This document shows positions 21,592 to 31,434 of a stretch of 64,000 nucleotides of DNA, one piece after another. Source of the DNA: Myotis daubentonii. Lineage: Eukaryota > Chordata > Mammalia > Chiroptera > Vespertilionidae. The DNA lies in assembly GCF_963259705.1 (NCBI RefSeq), contig NC_081842.1, forward strand, positions 64,678,787 through 64,742,786, written 5' to 3'. Under the pieces are notes generated by a model, which was not told the DNA's origin, ran no database searches, and was given only the letters and a program-made list of their open reading frames with translations. A program made the position numbers and the translations under genes. Numbering within the stretch: the stretch's first letter is position 1; each line of letters begins with the position of its first letter.

Positions 21592-21943
21592 CACTAGTCA
21601 CACCATGAGTATTGCGCCCTCATGACCTCATCTAAAACTAATTACCTCCCAAAGGCCTGTCTCCATATGCCAACACATTGAGGATTAGGGCTGGAACATA
21701 GAAATTTCGGGAGTGGGGGGCACAATTCAGTCCATAGCCTATAGTATCTGGTCTCAAGACTCCCAGCTCATCAGTCTTGTGAGTTCCTGGGTCACAGACC
21801 TGCAATAGCTCTGTTCTCACACTTCTTTAGGATTGGATACATCCTGCAGTGAAATCCTCTGTTAAGGTCAGCCATAGTCCAGAGGCCAAATGGGAACAGC
21901 ATCGCCACTCTATTGCTCGCTCCGCTCCCTGAGTCTGAATGTG

Positions 21944-21949
21944 CTCTCC
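21944..21949. repeat. ERV target-site duplication, left
   Basis: CTCTCC, repeated at 24237-24242. The 6-bp length fits betaretrovirus-like integrases. Confidence 0.85.
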
Positions 21950-22714
21950 TGCCGGGAGCCGGTCCATCCTTGCTGTTTCAAGGGACCTGGCATATATGGC
22001 ATACTTTTCTTAATATGTTTGCTCACCTTCTTGGCGCTGTGTTTTAACCAAAGTCACCTCTCCGAGAAAGGTTGAATCCCCAGGTAGGGATTTTCCCCTG
22101 AAGTTAGGGAGGGAATAAAACCCCTCAACTAAGTGCCAGGCGGGTAATTAATCCCTTTAACTACGAACAATCATGCTTAAACTACATAATCTTTTCTCCC
22201 TGGAATGGAGATAAGAAACGCCCTAACCTTTGTAATAGAGATTGATAGGATTGAATCCACTGGTATAAATACAGTTGTAACAAGACAGAAAGACTCAGAA
22301 CTCAGGAGACAGAATTCAGAAGACAGAACCTACACGGAGCCTAGAGACAGAAGAACTTCGCTGGCGAGAGCATGCCAGAGGATCCTGGAGAGGGACTGGC
22401 CTCAGAGCCTAGAGACAGAGCCTAGTGGGAGAATATGGCAAGGGATCCTGGACTGAACCTGACTACAGAGATTGGCAGGAGAACCTGACTGGAACCTGGA
22501 CACTGAACCTGACTGGAGAGCCTGGACAGAACCTGGCTGGAGATCCTAAGCAGAACCTCTCTGGAGATCCTAACCAGAACTTGGCTGGAGATCCTGGCTG
22601 GAGATCCTGGCTAGGCTGCTGATGAACTGAACGCTGTCTCCGCGGCATTCCTTCTTCGCCGACTCCGTCCACACCTTTGGGGACCCCTGGACCCGCTGGG
22701 GTTGGACCCCGGCA
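21950..22714 (+). mobile_element. ERV 5' LTR (765 bp)
   Basis: Begins TG and ends CA, and matches the 3' LTR (23472-24236) at equal length with seven substitutions by eye (0.9 percent). U3 lies left of the TATA box at 22264-22271. Beyond it come 'acagacagaaagactcag'-like sequence and a run of imperfect 24-bp units with 'ctggagatcctaa(g/c)cagaac' (about 22495-22618). No clear AATAAA is seen after the TATA box, so the R/U5 border is not fixed. The LTR ORFs seen in it are repeat by-products. Confidence 0.95.
22264..22271 (+). promoter_or_regulatory. TATA box of 5' LTR
   Basis: TATAAATA in the context CTGGTATAAATACAG. The only good TATA match in the LTR. The start site would be some 25-30 bases downstream. 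The same site is at 23786-23793 in the 3' LTR. Confidence 0.65.
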
Positions 22715-22716
22715 TC

Positions 22717-22734
22717 TGGCGCCCAAACAGGGAC
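22717..22734 (+). promoter_or_regulatory. ERV primer-binding site (tRNA-Lys type)
   Basis: TGGCGCCCAAACAGGGAC lies two bases after the LTR CA end. It fits the tRNA-Lys3 3' end with one mismatch. Lys primers are used by betaretroviruses and lentiviruses; the 6-bp TSD favours the former. Confidence 0.9.
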
Positions 22735-22740
22735 CCCTAG

Positions 22741-22900
22741 GTAAGCGCCCCATACTCGGGACGGATCGGACTCCACCGTAGGAAGAGGGTGGATAGTCTT
22801 CGCCAAATCCGTCCACACCTTTGGGAACCCCTGGAACAGGATTCCCTTAGGTAAGCCCCCCCATTGAGAACCCCACACTCGGGACGGATAGGACTCCACC
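22741..22900 (+). repeat. ERV leader with partial duplication and two donor sites
   Basis: The stretch 22664-22779 recurs in diverged form at 22808-22900: 'tccgtccacacctttggg', 'aggtaagc' and 'cactcgggacggat(c/a)ggactccacc' occur in both. Each copy has a donor-like AG|GTAAGC (22741 and 22851). The duplication thus copied the U5 end and leader. Confidence 0.75.
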
Positions 22901-22960
22901 AGGGTGCTACAGACCCCCCTATAGAGGATAAGTAGGGTAAGAAGGTGGATAGTACAGAAC

Positions 22961-23131
22961 TTAGATTGAGAAGATGTGCCATACTGAGTCCAAAGAAAGA
23001 AGACTCTGTATTGATCCTTAGATTGAGAAGATGTGCCATACTGAGTCCAAAGAAAGAAGACTCTGTATTGATCTTTAGATTAAGAAGATGTGCCATACTG
23101 AGTCTAAAGAAAAAAGACTCTGTATTGATCT
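22961..23131 (+). repeat. 57-bp tandem triplication in ERV
   Basis: Three units starting at 22961, 23018 and 23075, each beginning TTAGATT. Units 1 and 2 are almost identical; unit 3 has a few changes. The period is a multiple of three. Each unit has an ATGTGCCATACTGAG start, and that of the third unit opens the gag remnant. Confidence 0.95.
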
Positions 23132-23246
23132 TTTAACATATATGCTTGCTAGCAGAGGAATTAAGGTTACTCCCAGTCAGACAGAACGTTTTATACAAGA
23201 AGTATGTCCATGCTTTTCTGAGGAAGGAAAGGTGCCAGAAAGGTAA
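23088..23246 (+). pseudogene. gag matrix N-terminal remnant of ERV
   Basis: A 52-codon frame starts at an ATG within the third tandem unit and ends at TAA 23244-23246. Its middle part resembles the N-terminal helices of betaretrovirus-type Gag matrix, including a Cys-Pro-x-Phe motif. Gag-like sequence appears to go on for a few codons in another frame, which suggests a frameshift; beyond about 23270 nothing gag-like is recognised. There is no protease, polymerase or envelope part. The upstream two units carry the same ATG but reach a TAG within the unit. The match is by recognition only and moderately sure. Confidence 0.55.
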
Positions 23247-23455
23247 ATGTAGAGGCATGGGAGAAGGTAGGCCCAAGGAGCCTTATCCTTAACCCCACTG
23301 CAGCCTTTCCACCCCGGGAAAGTGCAGGATTGGCAAGCTCTCCCTGGGGTGATAGATCATGACTCAGGTAATAGCGGAAAGCGCCAATCCTACTCTTAAA
23401 ATGGATACAAGAGAGCATTTCAGGTTTTTCTTTTTAATGCTTGCTTTTAAAAAAT

Positions 23456-23469
23456 AAAAAAAGGGGGAA
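23456..23469 (+). promoter_or_regulatory. ERV polypurine tract
   Basis: AAAAAAAGGGGGAA directly precedes the 3' LTR, as needed for plus-strand priming. Confidence 0.85.
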
Positions 23470-23471
23470 TT

Positions 23472-24236
23472 TGCCGGGAGCCGGTCCATCCTTGCTGTTT
23501 CAAGGGACCTGGCATATATGGCATACTTTTCTTAATATGTTTGCTCACCTTCTTGGCGCTGTGTTTTAACCAAAGTCACCTCTCCGAGAAAGGTTGAATC
23601 CCCAGGTAGGGATTTTCCCCTGAAGTTAGGGAGGGAATAAAACCCCTCAACTAAGTGCCAGGCGGGTAATTAATCCCTTTAACTACGAACAATCATGCTT
23701 AAACTACATAATCTTTTCTCCCTGGAATGGAGATAAGAAACGCCCTAACCTTTGTAATAGAGATTGATAGGATTGAATCCACTGGTATAAATACAGTTGT
23801 AACAAGACAGAAAGACTCAGAACTCAGGAGACAGAATTCAGAAGACAGAACCTACACGGAGCCTAGAGACAGAAGAACTTCGCTGGCGAGAGCATGCCAG
23901 AGGATCCTGGAGAGGGACTGGCCTCAGAGCCTAGAGACAGAGCCTAGTGGGAGAACATGGCAAGGGATCCTGGACTGAACCTGACTACAGAGATTGGCAG
24001 GAGAACCTGACTGGAACCTGGACACTGAACCTGACTGGAGAGCCTGGACAGAACCTGGCTGGAGATCCTAAGCAGAACCTCTCTGGAGATCCTAACCAGA
24101 ACTTGGCTGGAGATCCTGGCTGGAGATCCTGGCTAGGCTGCTGATGAACTGAACACTGTCTCCGAGTCTTTCCCTCTTCGCCGACTCCGTCCACACCTTT
24201 GGGGACCCCTGGACCCGCTGGGGCTGGACCCCGGCA
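23472..24236 (+). mobile_element. ERV 3' LTR (765 bp)
   Basis: TG...CA, same length as the 5' LTR. The differences are one site at about 22434 of the 5' copy, a cluster of five near 22633-22652, and one in the last 15 bases. TATAAATA at 23786-23793. Confidence 0.95.
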
Positions 24237-24242
24237 CTCTCC
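24237..24242. repeat. ERV target-site duplication, right
   Basis: CTCTCC, identical to 21944-21949. Confidence 0.85.
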
Positions 24243-25470
24243 GTGGGGGACACTTCAGGCGTCCTCTCCATAATGCCAAAGGACCAGTAGGAGACCCAAA
24301 GCATGTCCCATTCTGTTAGTCCAGGCCAAAGGAATAATTGGTTTTATGTGTGTGTGCGTAGCTATGACTGTCTGCCCTTGAAAGTTCTGTTCCTGGTAGT
24401 TGCTGGAGGAGACAATTCCCAGGAACATTTAAGTACTCAGGTCTCCACAGCGGGCTGACTCAGCTGCTGGGTGTCAAGTCAGAGTGCACCGGAGCCTCTG
24501 CTGAGGCCAGTGCGCAATGTGGCTAAGCCTTTAAGAGTGGAAAGGTCTGTTTCTTGTGGTTCTGCCAAGGAAGTGTCTGGCAACAGCAGGAACCCATAAT
24601 CTCATTCCTTCATGCTGCATAAGGGTGGGTGATTGACTGGAGGAGGTATGAAGGCTGCTACCATGGACAGCCTGTAAGCACCGCATCATGCTTGCAGTCC
24701 TAATGGAGCTAGGCTAAGAGTTGTTTTAGCAGATCCAGAACATCCATTTTTTATCTTAGCTACTCAAGGTGGTATCCTTTTGGGTTCAATAGATCTTAGT
24801 ATCCACTGAAATATCAAGATAGGGAGCTGGTGTCCTTTCTTTGGGGCTTCTATCTTATATGAGAGAGTTCCATGAGATTTAGACAACAAAAATTATTATT
24901 CAGGTCTTTTCTCCCCACTTGTACATTACGGTTACTATTACTACTACTGCTGTCACTAGTAACAAATTCACTAGCATCAACTACTGTTGTTAATGATGAA
25001 ATACCTACTCCATGCCAGTCATGTCCAAGGTATTTGGCATTTGTAATTGCCAATTTTTTTAAGAGCTATTAGCCAATCATTGACGAACAGTTCCATGAAT
25101 TTTCAGAATTCCTTCCCAGCCCAAACCCAGAGCTCTACGGGAAATCACTTCTAAATTAAGAACTGGGTTTTAGACCATTACCCAGGGGTATTTCTGGCTT
25201 TAACCGGGGACAGCAGAATCTACCAGGTATTAATAGGGTTTCTGTATAAATTTATCTCCTTGTTGGCCTTTCAAAGGAAACCAATTAAACATACAAAAAG
25301 CAATATAAAGATTATATGTATATATTGACACATAAATCTCAGTTGGTATCCGTAAGAAACTAAGGTACAACACTGCATTCCTGAGACCCAGTAATAGTCA
25401 CAAGTCACACAGTTCTTTGTAGTAATGTTTGTCAAACTTTCTTGGGATATGTACCATCAAAATATACCTA
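24243..25470. other. LSAMP intron, no gene recognised
   Basis: Unique-looking intron after the ERV. A trinucleotide-like CTACTACTGCTGTCACTA stretch is at about 24940-24957. No exon. Confidence 0.35.
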
Positions 25471-25942
25471 TGTATTAGTTTTCTACCTTATTGTAATAAG
25501 CCACAGCAAATTATCACAAGCATAGTGGCTTAAAACAACAGAAATGTATTTTCTCACTGTTCTGGAGGCCAGAGATCCAGACCTGAGGTATCAGCAGGGT
25601 CACATCCCTCCAAAGGGTTTAGGGTGAGATCCTTCCTGGTCTCTTCCAGCGTCTGGTGGCTCCAGGTGTTTCTTGGCCTGTGACTGCATAACTCCAACCT
25701 CTGCCTGAGTCCTCGCATGGCCTTCTGTTTCTCTGTATCTGGGTGTCTCAAATCTGTTTTCTTTATTTTAACAAGTTACCAGTCATTGGGTTTGGGTTTC
25801 ACTCTAAATCCAGGATGATCACATCTCAAGATCCTTAAGTTAAGTACTCTGAAAAGATCATTTTCCCAAATAAGGTCACATTCACTGGTTCTGGGGTTAA
25901 GATTTGGACATACTATTTTTGGGGTAACCACTATTCAACACA
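25471..25942 (-). repeat. MaLR-like LTR remnant
   Basis: The minus-strand pattern begins 'tgtattagttttctacc', then 'gtggcttaaaacaacagaaatgtattttctcactgttctggaggcc', 'cctggtctcttccagcgtctggtggctcc', 'ccagtcattgggttt', 'aataaggtcacattcactggttctgggg', and ends 'ctattcaaca'. This is the layout of a common mammalian LTR/MaLR-type repeat. The exact family is not certain. Confidence 0.6.
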
Positions 25943-25944
25943 CT

Positions 25945-27555
25945 CCAATCTGCTTTACAGGGGAAAAAATAGAAAGTAATGAAATTTGAGTGGAACAACC
26001 CAAATGACTTTTGAAAGGAAAACTTGGGAAGCTCCAAGTATTATCATATTCAAATCAAATGTAATTAGATCTTACCTTTATTACCTATTAAGTAATCTGA
26101 GAAGAGATTTTATATGCTTCACAATTCCCTGAATTTACCTAGACAGACAAATATCTTTATAGAAAAAAAAAGACCAAATAAGCATTGTTGCTGAGAGGAT
26201 AAAATTAGGAAATAGCTAACCTAGATTTGAATTTTTAGATATGATTTGCTAACTATGACTATGGCAAAATGACTTTGTTCAGCCATATAATGACCTACAA
26301 AATGGGGCAATTATGTGACTTTCTCATTATTGTTGTGGGAATCAATGAGATAATGTTCATGAGACTCTTCCCACAGTACCTGACCTATTAAGCTCTCAAT
26401 AAACATAATTGCTGTTGCTGTTGTTCCATTAAAATTTCTAATGAGAAAAGGTGTTGTCTATGTGCAATGCACCAATCCGCAAGTGGCCATGCCCATACAA
26501 AAAGAAAACACAAAAGCAAAACAAAATAAACAACAGCTAACAATGATACTTTTTCATCTTTCCTTCACCCTGGTGCTTTGCAGTAAGGGAGTTTTTCTAT
26601 GTCTTAAGTGGGCTTGAACACAGAGAAATGATGGATCTTGTTCCTTCAAACGTTGCTTATAATAGATGTGTTAGGTGTCCTATTTAAAACCTAATGGTTT
26701 TGCAAATGACAGGGCTTATGAAACACTAAAATTTCAGATTAAAAAGAAATATCCAACATAACCTAGAGGCAAGCAGCCAAAGTGAGTTTTGGCAAAAGGG
26801 TAGCAGAGAGGACGTTTGTCCATAGCTGGAAAACAGAAGACGAGTCTGGCACAACCTTTGTGGACTTTCTTCCTGTCAGAACATTTCGTCCACACAGCTG
26901 TAACCTCCTGTGACCCTTGGCTAGTGTCTTCCATAACCTTATTCTCTGGGTGCACTGAGATGTTTTTTTTTCCTCCAAGGGATGCTTTCCTGTTCCGCTT
27001 TCAATGCACAGAGGGATGTAGGATACATGGTGCAGCTGGGCAGGCAGCCAAACTGCACATTCAAAAGGCCTGTCACATGGCATCCAAACTTTCTTTCAGC
27101 CTGGCTTTCTGCCCCCTCTTTCTCTTTCTTAATCTCCTCTTGTGTTCTCCACTGTCTGGCACCAGGAAAATAGTCTCCATCATTTTCTTTCTTCCTTGTA
27201 AGCTCCAGTTCCAAGTTGTTCTAATCTTGAAGTCAAAGCTTCAAGAAACAGAAATCTAAGCAACTCTCTTCTTTGGGGCATCAGTGGCAGTGGGTCACAC
27301 ATGGTGCAGTGGGCAATTTCCAGCTTTGCTCCTTTGTTGCTAAATTTGACTCCTTAGTCAAATATTAGTAGAGGTTCTGTTTGGATTTGCTTCCTTCAAT
27401 ATTATGAACTTTGGTAATTTTCACTTCAGAATCACCCTATCCATAATATATGGAAAGGGGCTATTGCTTCCCAAAACTTTGAAGCCAAAGAGAAAAGACA
27501 GAGAAGAACATTGTAATGAATGAGTTATTAGTAAGGGGTGGGGGTGTAACATAAA
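25945..27555. other. LSAMP intron with MIR-like patch
   Basis: About 26190-26425 has a plus-strand MIR layout ('cctagatttgaattt', 'acctacaaaatggggcaattatg', 'tgttgtgggaatcaatgagataatgttcatg', 'agctctcaataaacata'). The stretch 26730-27260 has longer open frames on both strands (up to 147 codons), but no family is recognised and no splice pattern supports an exon. Confidence 0.45.
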
Positions 27556-27559
27556 GATG

Positions 27560-27775
27560 GAGGATGGGACAACAAGCCAAGGCCTACAGGCAGCTTTTAA
27601 AAGTTGGACAAGGCATTAAACCTCCAGAAGGAACACTGCTCTGCTGGCACTTTGATTTTAAGCCCCATGAGACCATTTGGGACTTCTCACCCCAGAACTG
27701 TAAGTGGCTTATTGTAAGCCACTAGGTTTGTGGCAATTTGTTATAGCAGTAGCAGGAAATGAATGTAAGGGGTGA
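27560..27775 (+). repeat. MaLR-like LTR 3' fragment
   Basis: Ends of the type 'accccagaactgtaagtggcttattgtaagccactaggtttgtggcaatttgttatagcagtagcaggaaatgaat', which is the common 3' end of MaLR-type LTRs on the plus strand. Confidence 0.6.
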
Positions 27776-28499
27776 CATAGCCAGATATTCAGTTATGTAA
27801 AATTGGCTTGAATTTTTTGGTGGGGAAATAGATAATGAACATATGTCTGTCCAAAATAACTTGTTTGGGCATAATGGGGAATTAAGATGGTCTGATAATC
27901 AATGATTTCGTCACATATTTTATTATTGACGATTGATGTTCAAAGAACTGTTGGAGAACAGAAACCCCCACCAGTAGTGACATTTACATCATTTACTATG
28001 ATATAGTGTCTAGATTATGTCTGTTAAACCACAACTTTCGGGATGCTGCATAATTGTTTCAGAATTAAAATTTACTCATTTTGGGTATTTGCCTTGAAAT
28101 TTCCTACAGAATGATAGAATGAGAGACAAAATGAAATCGCATGGCTACTATTAAGTACAATATTTAAAATTCTGATACAAAAAAAATGTTAATACCAGAC
28201 CTCACTGTCAATGATCTCTGCTAGAAATGACAGTGACCTCTGCTAGTTAAGCAGTGGTTTGGTTTTAGCCTCATTTGGTGAGCATGCGGGATGTTCTAGA
28301 TATCTGGTGTTATGAACCTACTATACAGATACATCACATTTTTTCCCAGTACTTGATAAAATGTAAGTTACTTGAAGGAAGAACCCATAGCTACTTTTCT
28401 TACTCCATCTCTCCACATTATAACTAATTATACTTTGTAGGGGAAGACCATTTGTGCAGCATGAATAGATAAGTTAATGCTGAATTCCTTAAGTAGCAG

Positions 28500-28800
28500 T
28501 AGCTGACATTGGTACAGCACTCAGCACACACAGTGCTTCCCACCGGTGCTCAGTTGACCTCCCAGTCACAGGGGGAAGTGACTCTTGATTGCACAGCCTG
28601 GGGTGGAATCCTGGCTCTACCGCCCCCATCTGGGGGCTGTGGAGGAAATTTTCTTTTCCTCCTCCAACCTCAGTTTCCTTACTTGTCTCATCAGGTCATT
28701 GTGAAGATTAAGTGAGGTGGTACCTACAATGTGCTCTCCCATGTGGCCTGGCACTTACTAAGGAGTCTACAAAGCATAGGTTGCCGCTCTTCTCCATTGG
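28500..28800 (+). repeat. MIR SINE remnant
   Basis: 'gggtggaatcctggctctaccgcc', then 'aacctcagtttccttacttgtctcatcaggtcattgtgaagattaagtgaggtgg' and 'ggcctggcacttactaagg' are MIR blocks in plus order. Confidence 0.65.
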
Positions 28801-28944
28801 TGGGGGTTGGGGGTGAAGTCTAGTGGCATGAAATGACTTACCCAAAGTCTTTAATGGAAAATAGAAAAACTAGCTCAAATTCTGCTCTTTTCCATCTATA
28901 CTGTGTAAATCTCTCTGCTTTGTTTTCTCTTCCCAGCACACACG

Positions 28945-28945
<1 letters not shown>

Positions 28946-28988
<43 letters not shown>
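28946..28988. repeat. (CA)n microsatellite
   Basis: About 40 bases of CA repeat, followed by CATACA variants. Confidence 0.95.
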
Positions 28989-28991
<3 letters not shown>

Positions 28992-28999
28992 ATACACCC

Positions 29000-30160
29000 C
29001 TGCATCACTGCCCAGCTTCAGTTGCTGGGGAGAAGCACGGGGAACTCCACATGTCCCTGCTGGGAACATGCTAATGGCAGATGACAGCTGTGCAATGACA
29101 GAAGCTGTGTGCTTCCGGGGCCAGTCCCCTGCAGAGAGGAGCAGCTTCACATTAAGCCCTAAAAGGTGCTCAGCTTTGTCTTTCCCATGTGATCCCGTGG
29201 CCATCTCCCTGCCACCAGCCACTGTGCTCATACAGCTGGTTTATCTGTCCTTTATAAACCCACTAACTCCAGGAAATCAGAAACCCCCCCTTGGCAGAGG
29301 AGATTTCACCAAATCACTTCCAGGCTTGAAGGAGGCAGGGCTGCCCTCACACTCCCAAGGCACAGAGCTAGAGATCAGTTTCTTGTCAAATAAAAGGCAG
29401 CCTTAAGGATTCGAATCACTTTTCTCACCCTTCTTTCCCCTGCAGCTCATTCTGCAAAGCAGGCTCTCTAATTTATGATATGATGGGGCCCACATATTGG
29501 GATAAGCACAGCATATTAGCTCGGCAGGAGCTGCCAAAAAGGACAGTAGCTTTTTTGTGCTTTAGGTTTTGAGCAGAAGAGAATTTGACAAATGGTCCAT
29601 TTCCCCAGGGGATGAGAAAGAGGCAAGTCTGGCTAGTCAGAGAGAAGGATGATAAAGACAAGGGGAACACAGACTGATATTCAGCTTTCCAAAATCTCTC
29701 TTTACATGAAGGGAAAAGAAGCGTGGTTCAAGTTGCAGATCCTGCTGCTTGTGATCGGAATATTCTTGTCACTGAATATACAGCCGCACAGCTCCCTGCG
29801 CAGAGGCCGATCTCACACCCTCCTTGTCATTGCCCACACCCCAGTCCTGGCAGCACTTTTCAAGGGATTTGTTTTGTATTTGCAGTGTTAACACTCTGAG
29901 CAGGGAAAAGATGCCAACCCTGTGAGCAGCAGCAACACAGTTTGGTAATTGGTTTTTAAATGCTTTTTTGCTTTAAATTGATACCGTAGGTCTTGCGTTC
30001 TTCCCTGGAGGAATTTCGATCTTTAATTTTTTGAAGAGTGACTTTTCTTTGCCCTATGACAATTAAGAGACAAACTTTCAGTTTCTGGCTAAGGAAGGAC
30101 TCCTGTAGGAGAGACATATCATTCCACCAAGCAGGCTGCTAGAGGACCTGGAACCAGGGA
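29000..30160. other. Repeat-poor intron stretch
   Basis: About 1.1 kb without recognised repeats, with more balanced base content than the surroundings. No exon with both splice sites and a known family is seen. See findings. Confidence 0.4.
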
Positions 30161-30289
30161 GGGAGATCAGAGAATTGGGTTCCATTCCTGATGGCCCTTG
30201 ACTGTCTTTGTGACCTTGACAGACCACTCTTTTTCTTGAACCATATCTTTTTATTTATAAATAAAATTATAATCTAGCCTAGAGCTAGT

Positions 30290-30450
30290 TTCTCAAGTGT
30301 TTAGACACACAGCAATGACCTAGGGGACCTTATGAAAATGCAGGTTATGTTTGGCATGTCTGGGGTAGGGCCATGGAATGAATGAAACCTCTACACTCGC
30401 AGGTGAAGACCATGTAGCTGGTCCATGGCTCCCATTTTGAGTAGCAAGGG
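30290..30450 (+). repeat. MER5-like hAT fragment
   Basis: 'agctagtttctcaagtgtttagacac', 'atgacctaggggaccttatgaaaatgcaggtt' and 'gggtagggccatggaatgaatg' resemble a diverged MER5A. Confidence 0.45.
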
Positions 30451-30468
30451 TCAAGAATATTGTTTTTC

Positions 30469-30688
30469 TGCCCTAACCGGTTTGGCTCAGTGGATAGAGC
30501 GTTGGCCTGCGGACTGAAGGGTCCCAGGTTCGAATCCGGTCAAGGGCATGTACCTTGGTTGTGGGCACATCCCCAGTGGGGGGTGTGCAGGAGGAGGCAG
30601 CTGATCGATGTTTCTCTCACGTTGATGTTTCTAACTCTCTATCCCTCTCCCTTCCTCTCTGTAAAAAAAATCAATAAAATATATTTTA
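30469..30688 (+). mobile_element. Ves SINE, young
   Basis: Head with A box TGGCTCAGTGGATAG and B box GGTTCGAATCC, body 'gctgatcgatgtttctctcac', tail 'aatcaataaaatatatttt'. Near-perfect 16-bp TSD AAGAATATTGTTTTTC at 30453-30468 and 30689-30704. The intact promoter boxes and TSD mark it as one of the younger inserts here. The tRNA-like head is not a tRNA gene. Confidence 0.97.
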
Positions 30689-31065
30689 AAGAATATTGTT
30701 TTTCCAAGTCTGGTTTACTGACCACCCAAAGTCTTGCCAGGGCTCCTTATAATACACTGTCTGAATCCAAAGTCTTCCCACCATCTTTGCTGCTAACCAC
30801 TATTTCAATCCCATCATCTCTGCTGAACTACGTCTGTAATCCCAATTTCCCTTTCCTACCCTCTCTATTCCCCACCCAGACATCAGAGTGCCCTTTTAGA
30901 AACATAAGCCAGATCTTATCAGTCCCCTGACCCCAATTAATACCCTCCAGTGACTTCAGAGTCTTTTGGAATAAGACCCAGGGATTATTATGGCCCTTTG
31001 TGATTTAGCCACTTTACTTGATCACTCCCATCTCCTACCATTCTCCATCCCCCACTAGCTTTACC

Positions 31066-31278
31066 CTAGTAGTTCTCAATTAGGGTTATTTTTTATCCCC
31101 CAAGAGACATTTGGCAATGGCTGGAGACATTTTTGGTTGTCACAATTAGGTGAATATAACTAGCTGGTAGGCAGAGGTCAGGGATACTATTAAAATCCTA
31201 TCGTGCACAAGAAAGTCATAAAGAATAAAAATTTATTTAGCTCAAAATATTAATGGTTCTACTGTTAAGAAACCCTCC
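31066..31278 (+). mobile_element. MER20 hAT element
   Basis: 'agttctcaattagggttat', 'ccccaagagacatttggcaatggctggagacatttttggttgtcac' and 'gaggtcagggatactattaaaatcctatcgtgcacaag' are MER20 hallmarks. It sits inside the L2. Confidence 0.8.
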
Positions 31279-31374
31279 TCTAGCTACTGGGACCTGCTTT
31301 CTTTTATTCAAGATCACCAAGTTCTTCTGACCCTAGGGCCTTTGCAGTTGTTTTACAACCTGTGACTCAGGTAT

Positions 31375-31428
<54 letters not shown>

Positions 31429-31434
31429 ACACAC
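31375..31434. repeat. (CA)n microsatellite
   Basis: About 60 bases of CA repeat with one CATA interruption. Confidence 0.95.

Larger units (their letters stand above)
20794..21739 (-). mobile_element. MaLR (MLT1-type) LTR, split by a SPIN-like element
   Basis: Minus-strand MaLR solo LTR. The left part (20794-21031) has 'cagcttgggctgccatatcaaactaccatggactggagg' and 'aaacaacagacatttattttctcac'. The right part (21592-21739) resumes with 'tgacctcatctaaaactaattacctcccaaaggcc' and ends 'gcacaattcagtccatagcc'. A 5-bp TATAG lies at 20789-20793 and again at 21740-21744, the expected TSD length for this class. Confidence 0.8.
21950..24236 (+). mobile_element. Internally deleted class II (betaretrovirus-like) ERV
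   Basis: Complete provirus borders: 6-bp TSD, LTR, primer-binding site, short internal region of 757 bp, polypurine tract, LTR, TSD. A normal provirus of this class has several kb of gag-pro-pol-env; here all but a small gag N-terminal remnant is missing. It is therefore not able to make its own proteins. The near-identical LTRs mark a recent insertion, and the intact borders show that it inserted either already deleted (helper-dependent) or was shortened afterwards. The strand is the same as LSAMP. Confidence 0.9.

Noticed and set aside
22205..22622. Paired open frames repeated at 23727-24144
   Set aside because: These are the two LTR copies. The repeated Gly-Asp-Pro pattern comes from the 24-bp repeats; there is no sign of an LTR-coded protein.
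22961..23131. CRISPR-like array of three spaced repeats
   Set aside because: The 57-bp units are contiguous tandem copies without unique spacers, inside a mammalian ERV.
21950..24236. Lentivirus-like insertion, because of the Lys-type primer site
   Set aside because: The 6-bp target duplication, LTR length and the gag remnant fit a betaretrovirus-like class II ERV better; no lentivirus-specific feature is visible.
26816..27259. 147-codon open frame with overlapping opposite-strand frames
   Set aside because: No recognisable domain, no promoter or splice pattern. Probably chance in a less AT-rich stretch. Kept only as a note in the intron entry.
28833..29231. Frames with Thr-His or Val-Cys runs
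   Set aside because: Translation of a CA microsatellite.
30475..30545. tRNA gene
   Set aside because: A and B boxes are present, but they are the head of a Ves SINE with body, A-rich tail and TSD. The same holds for the heads near 32180 and 47340.
30460..30930. 156-codon open frame
   Set aside because: It runs through a Ves SINE and into an L2 remnant; no domain, and no splice context.
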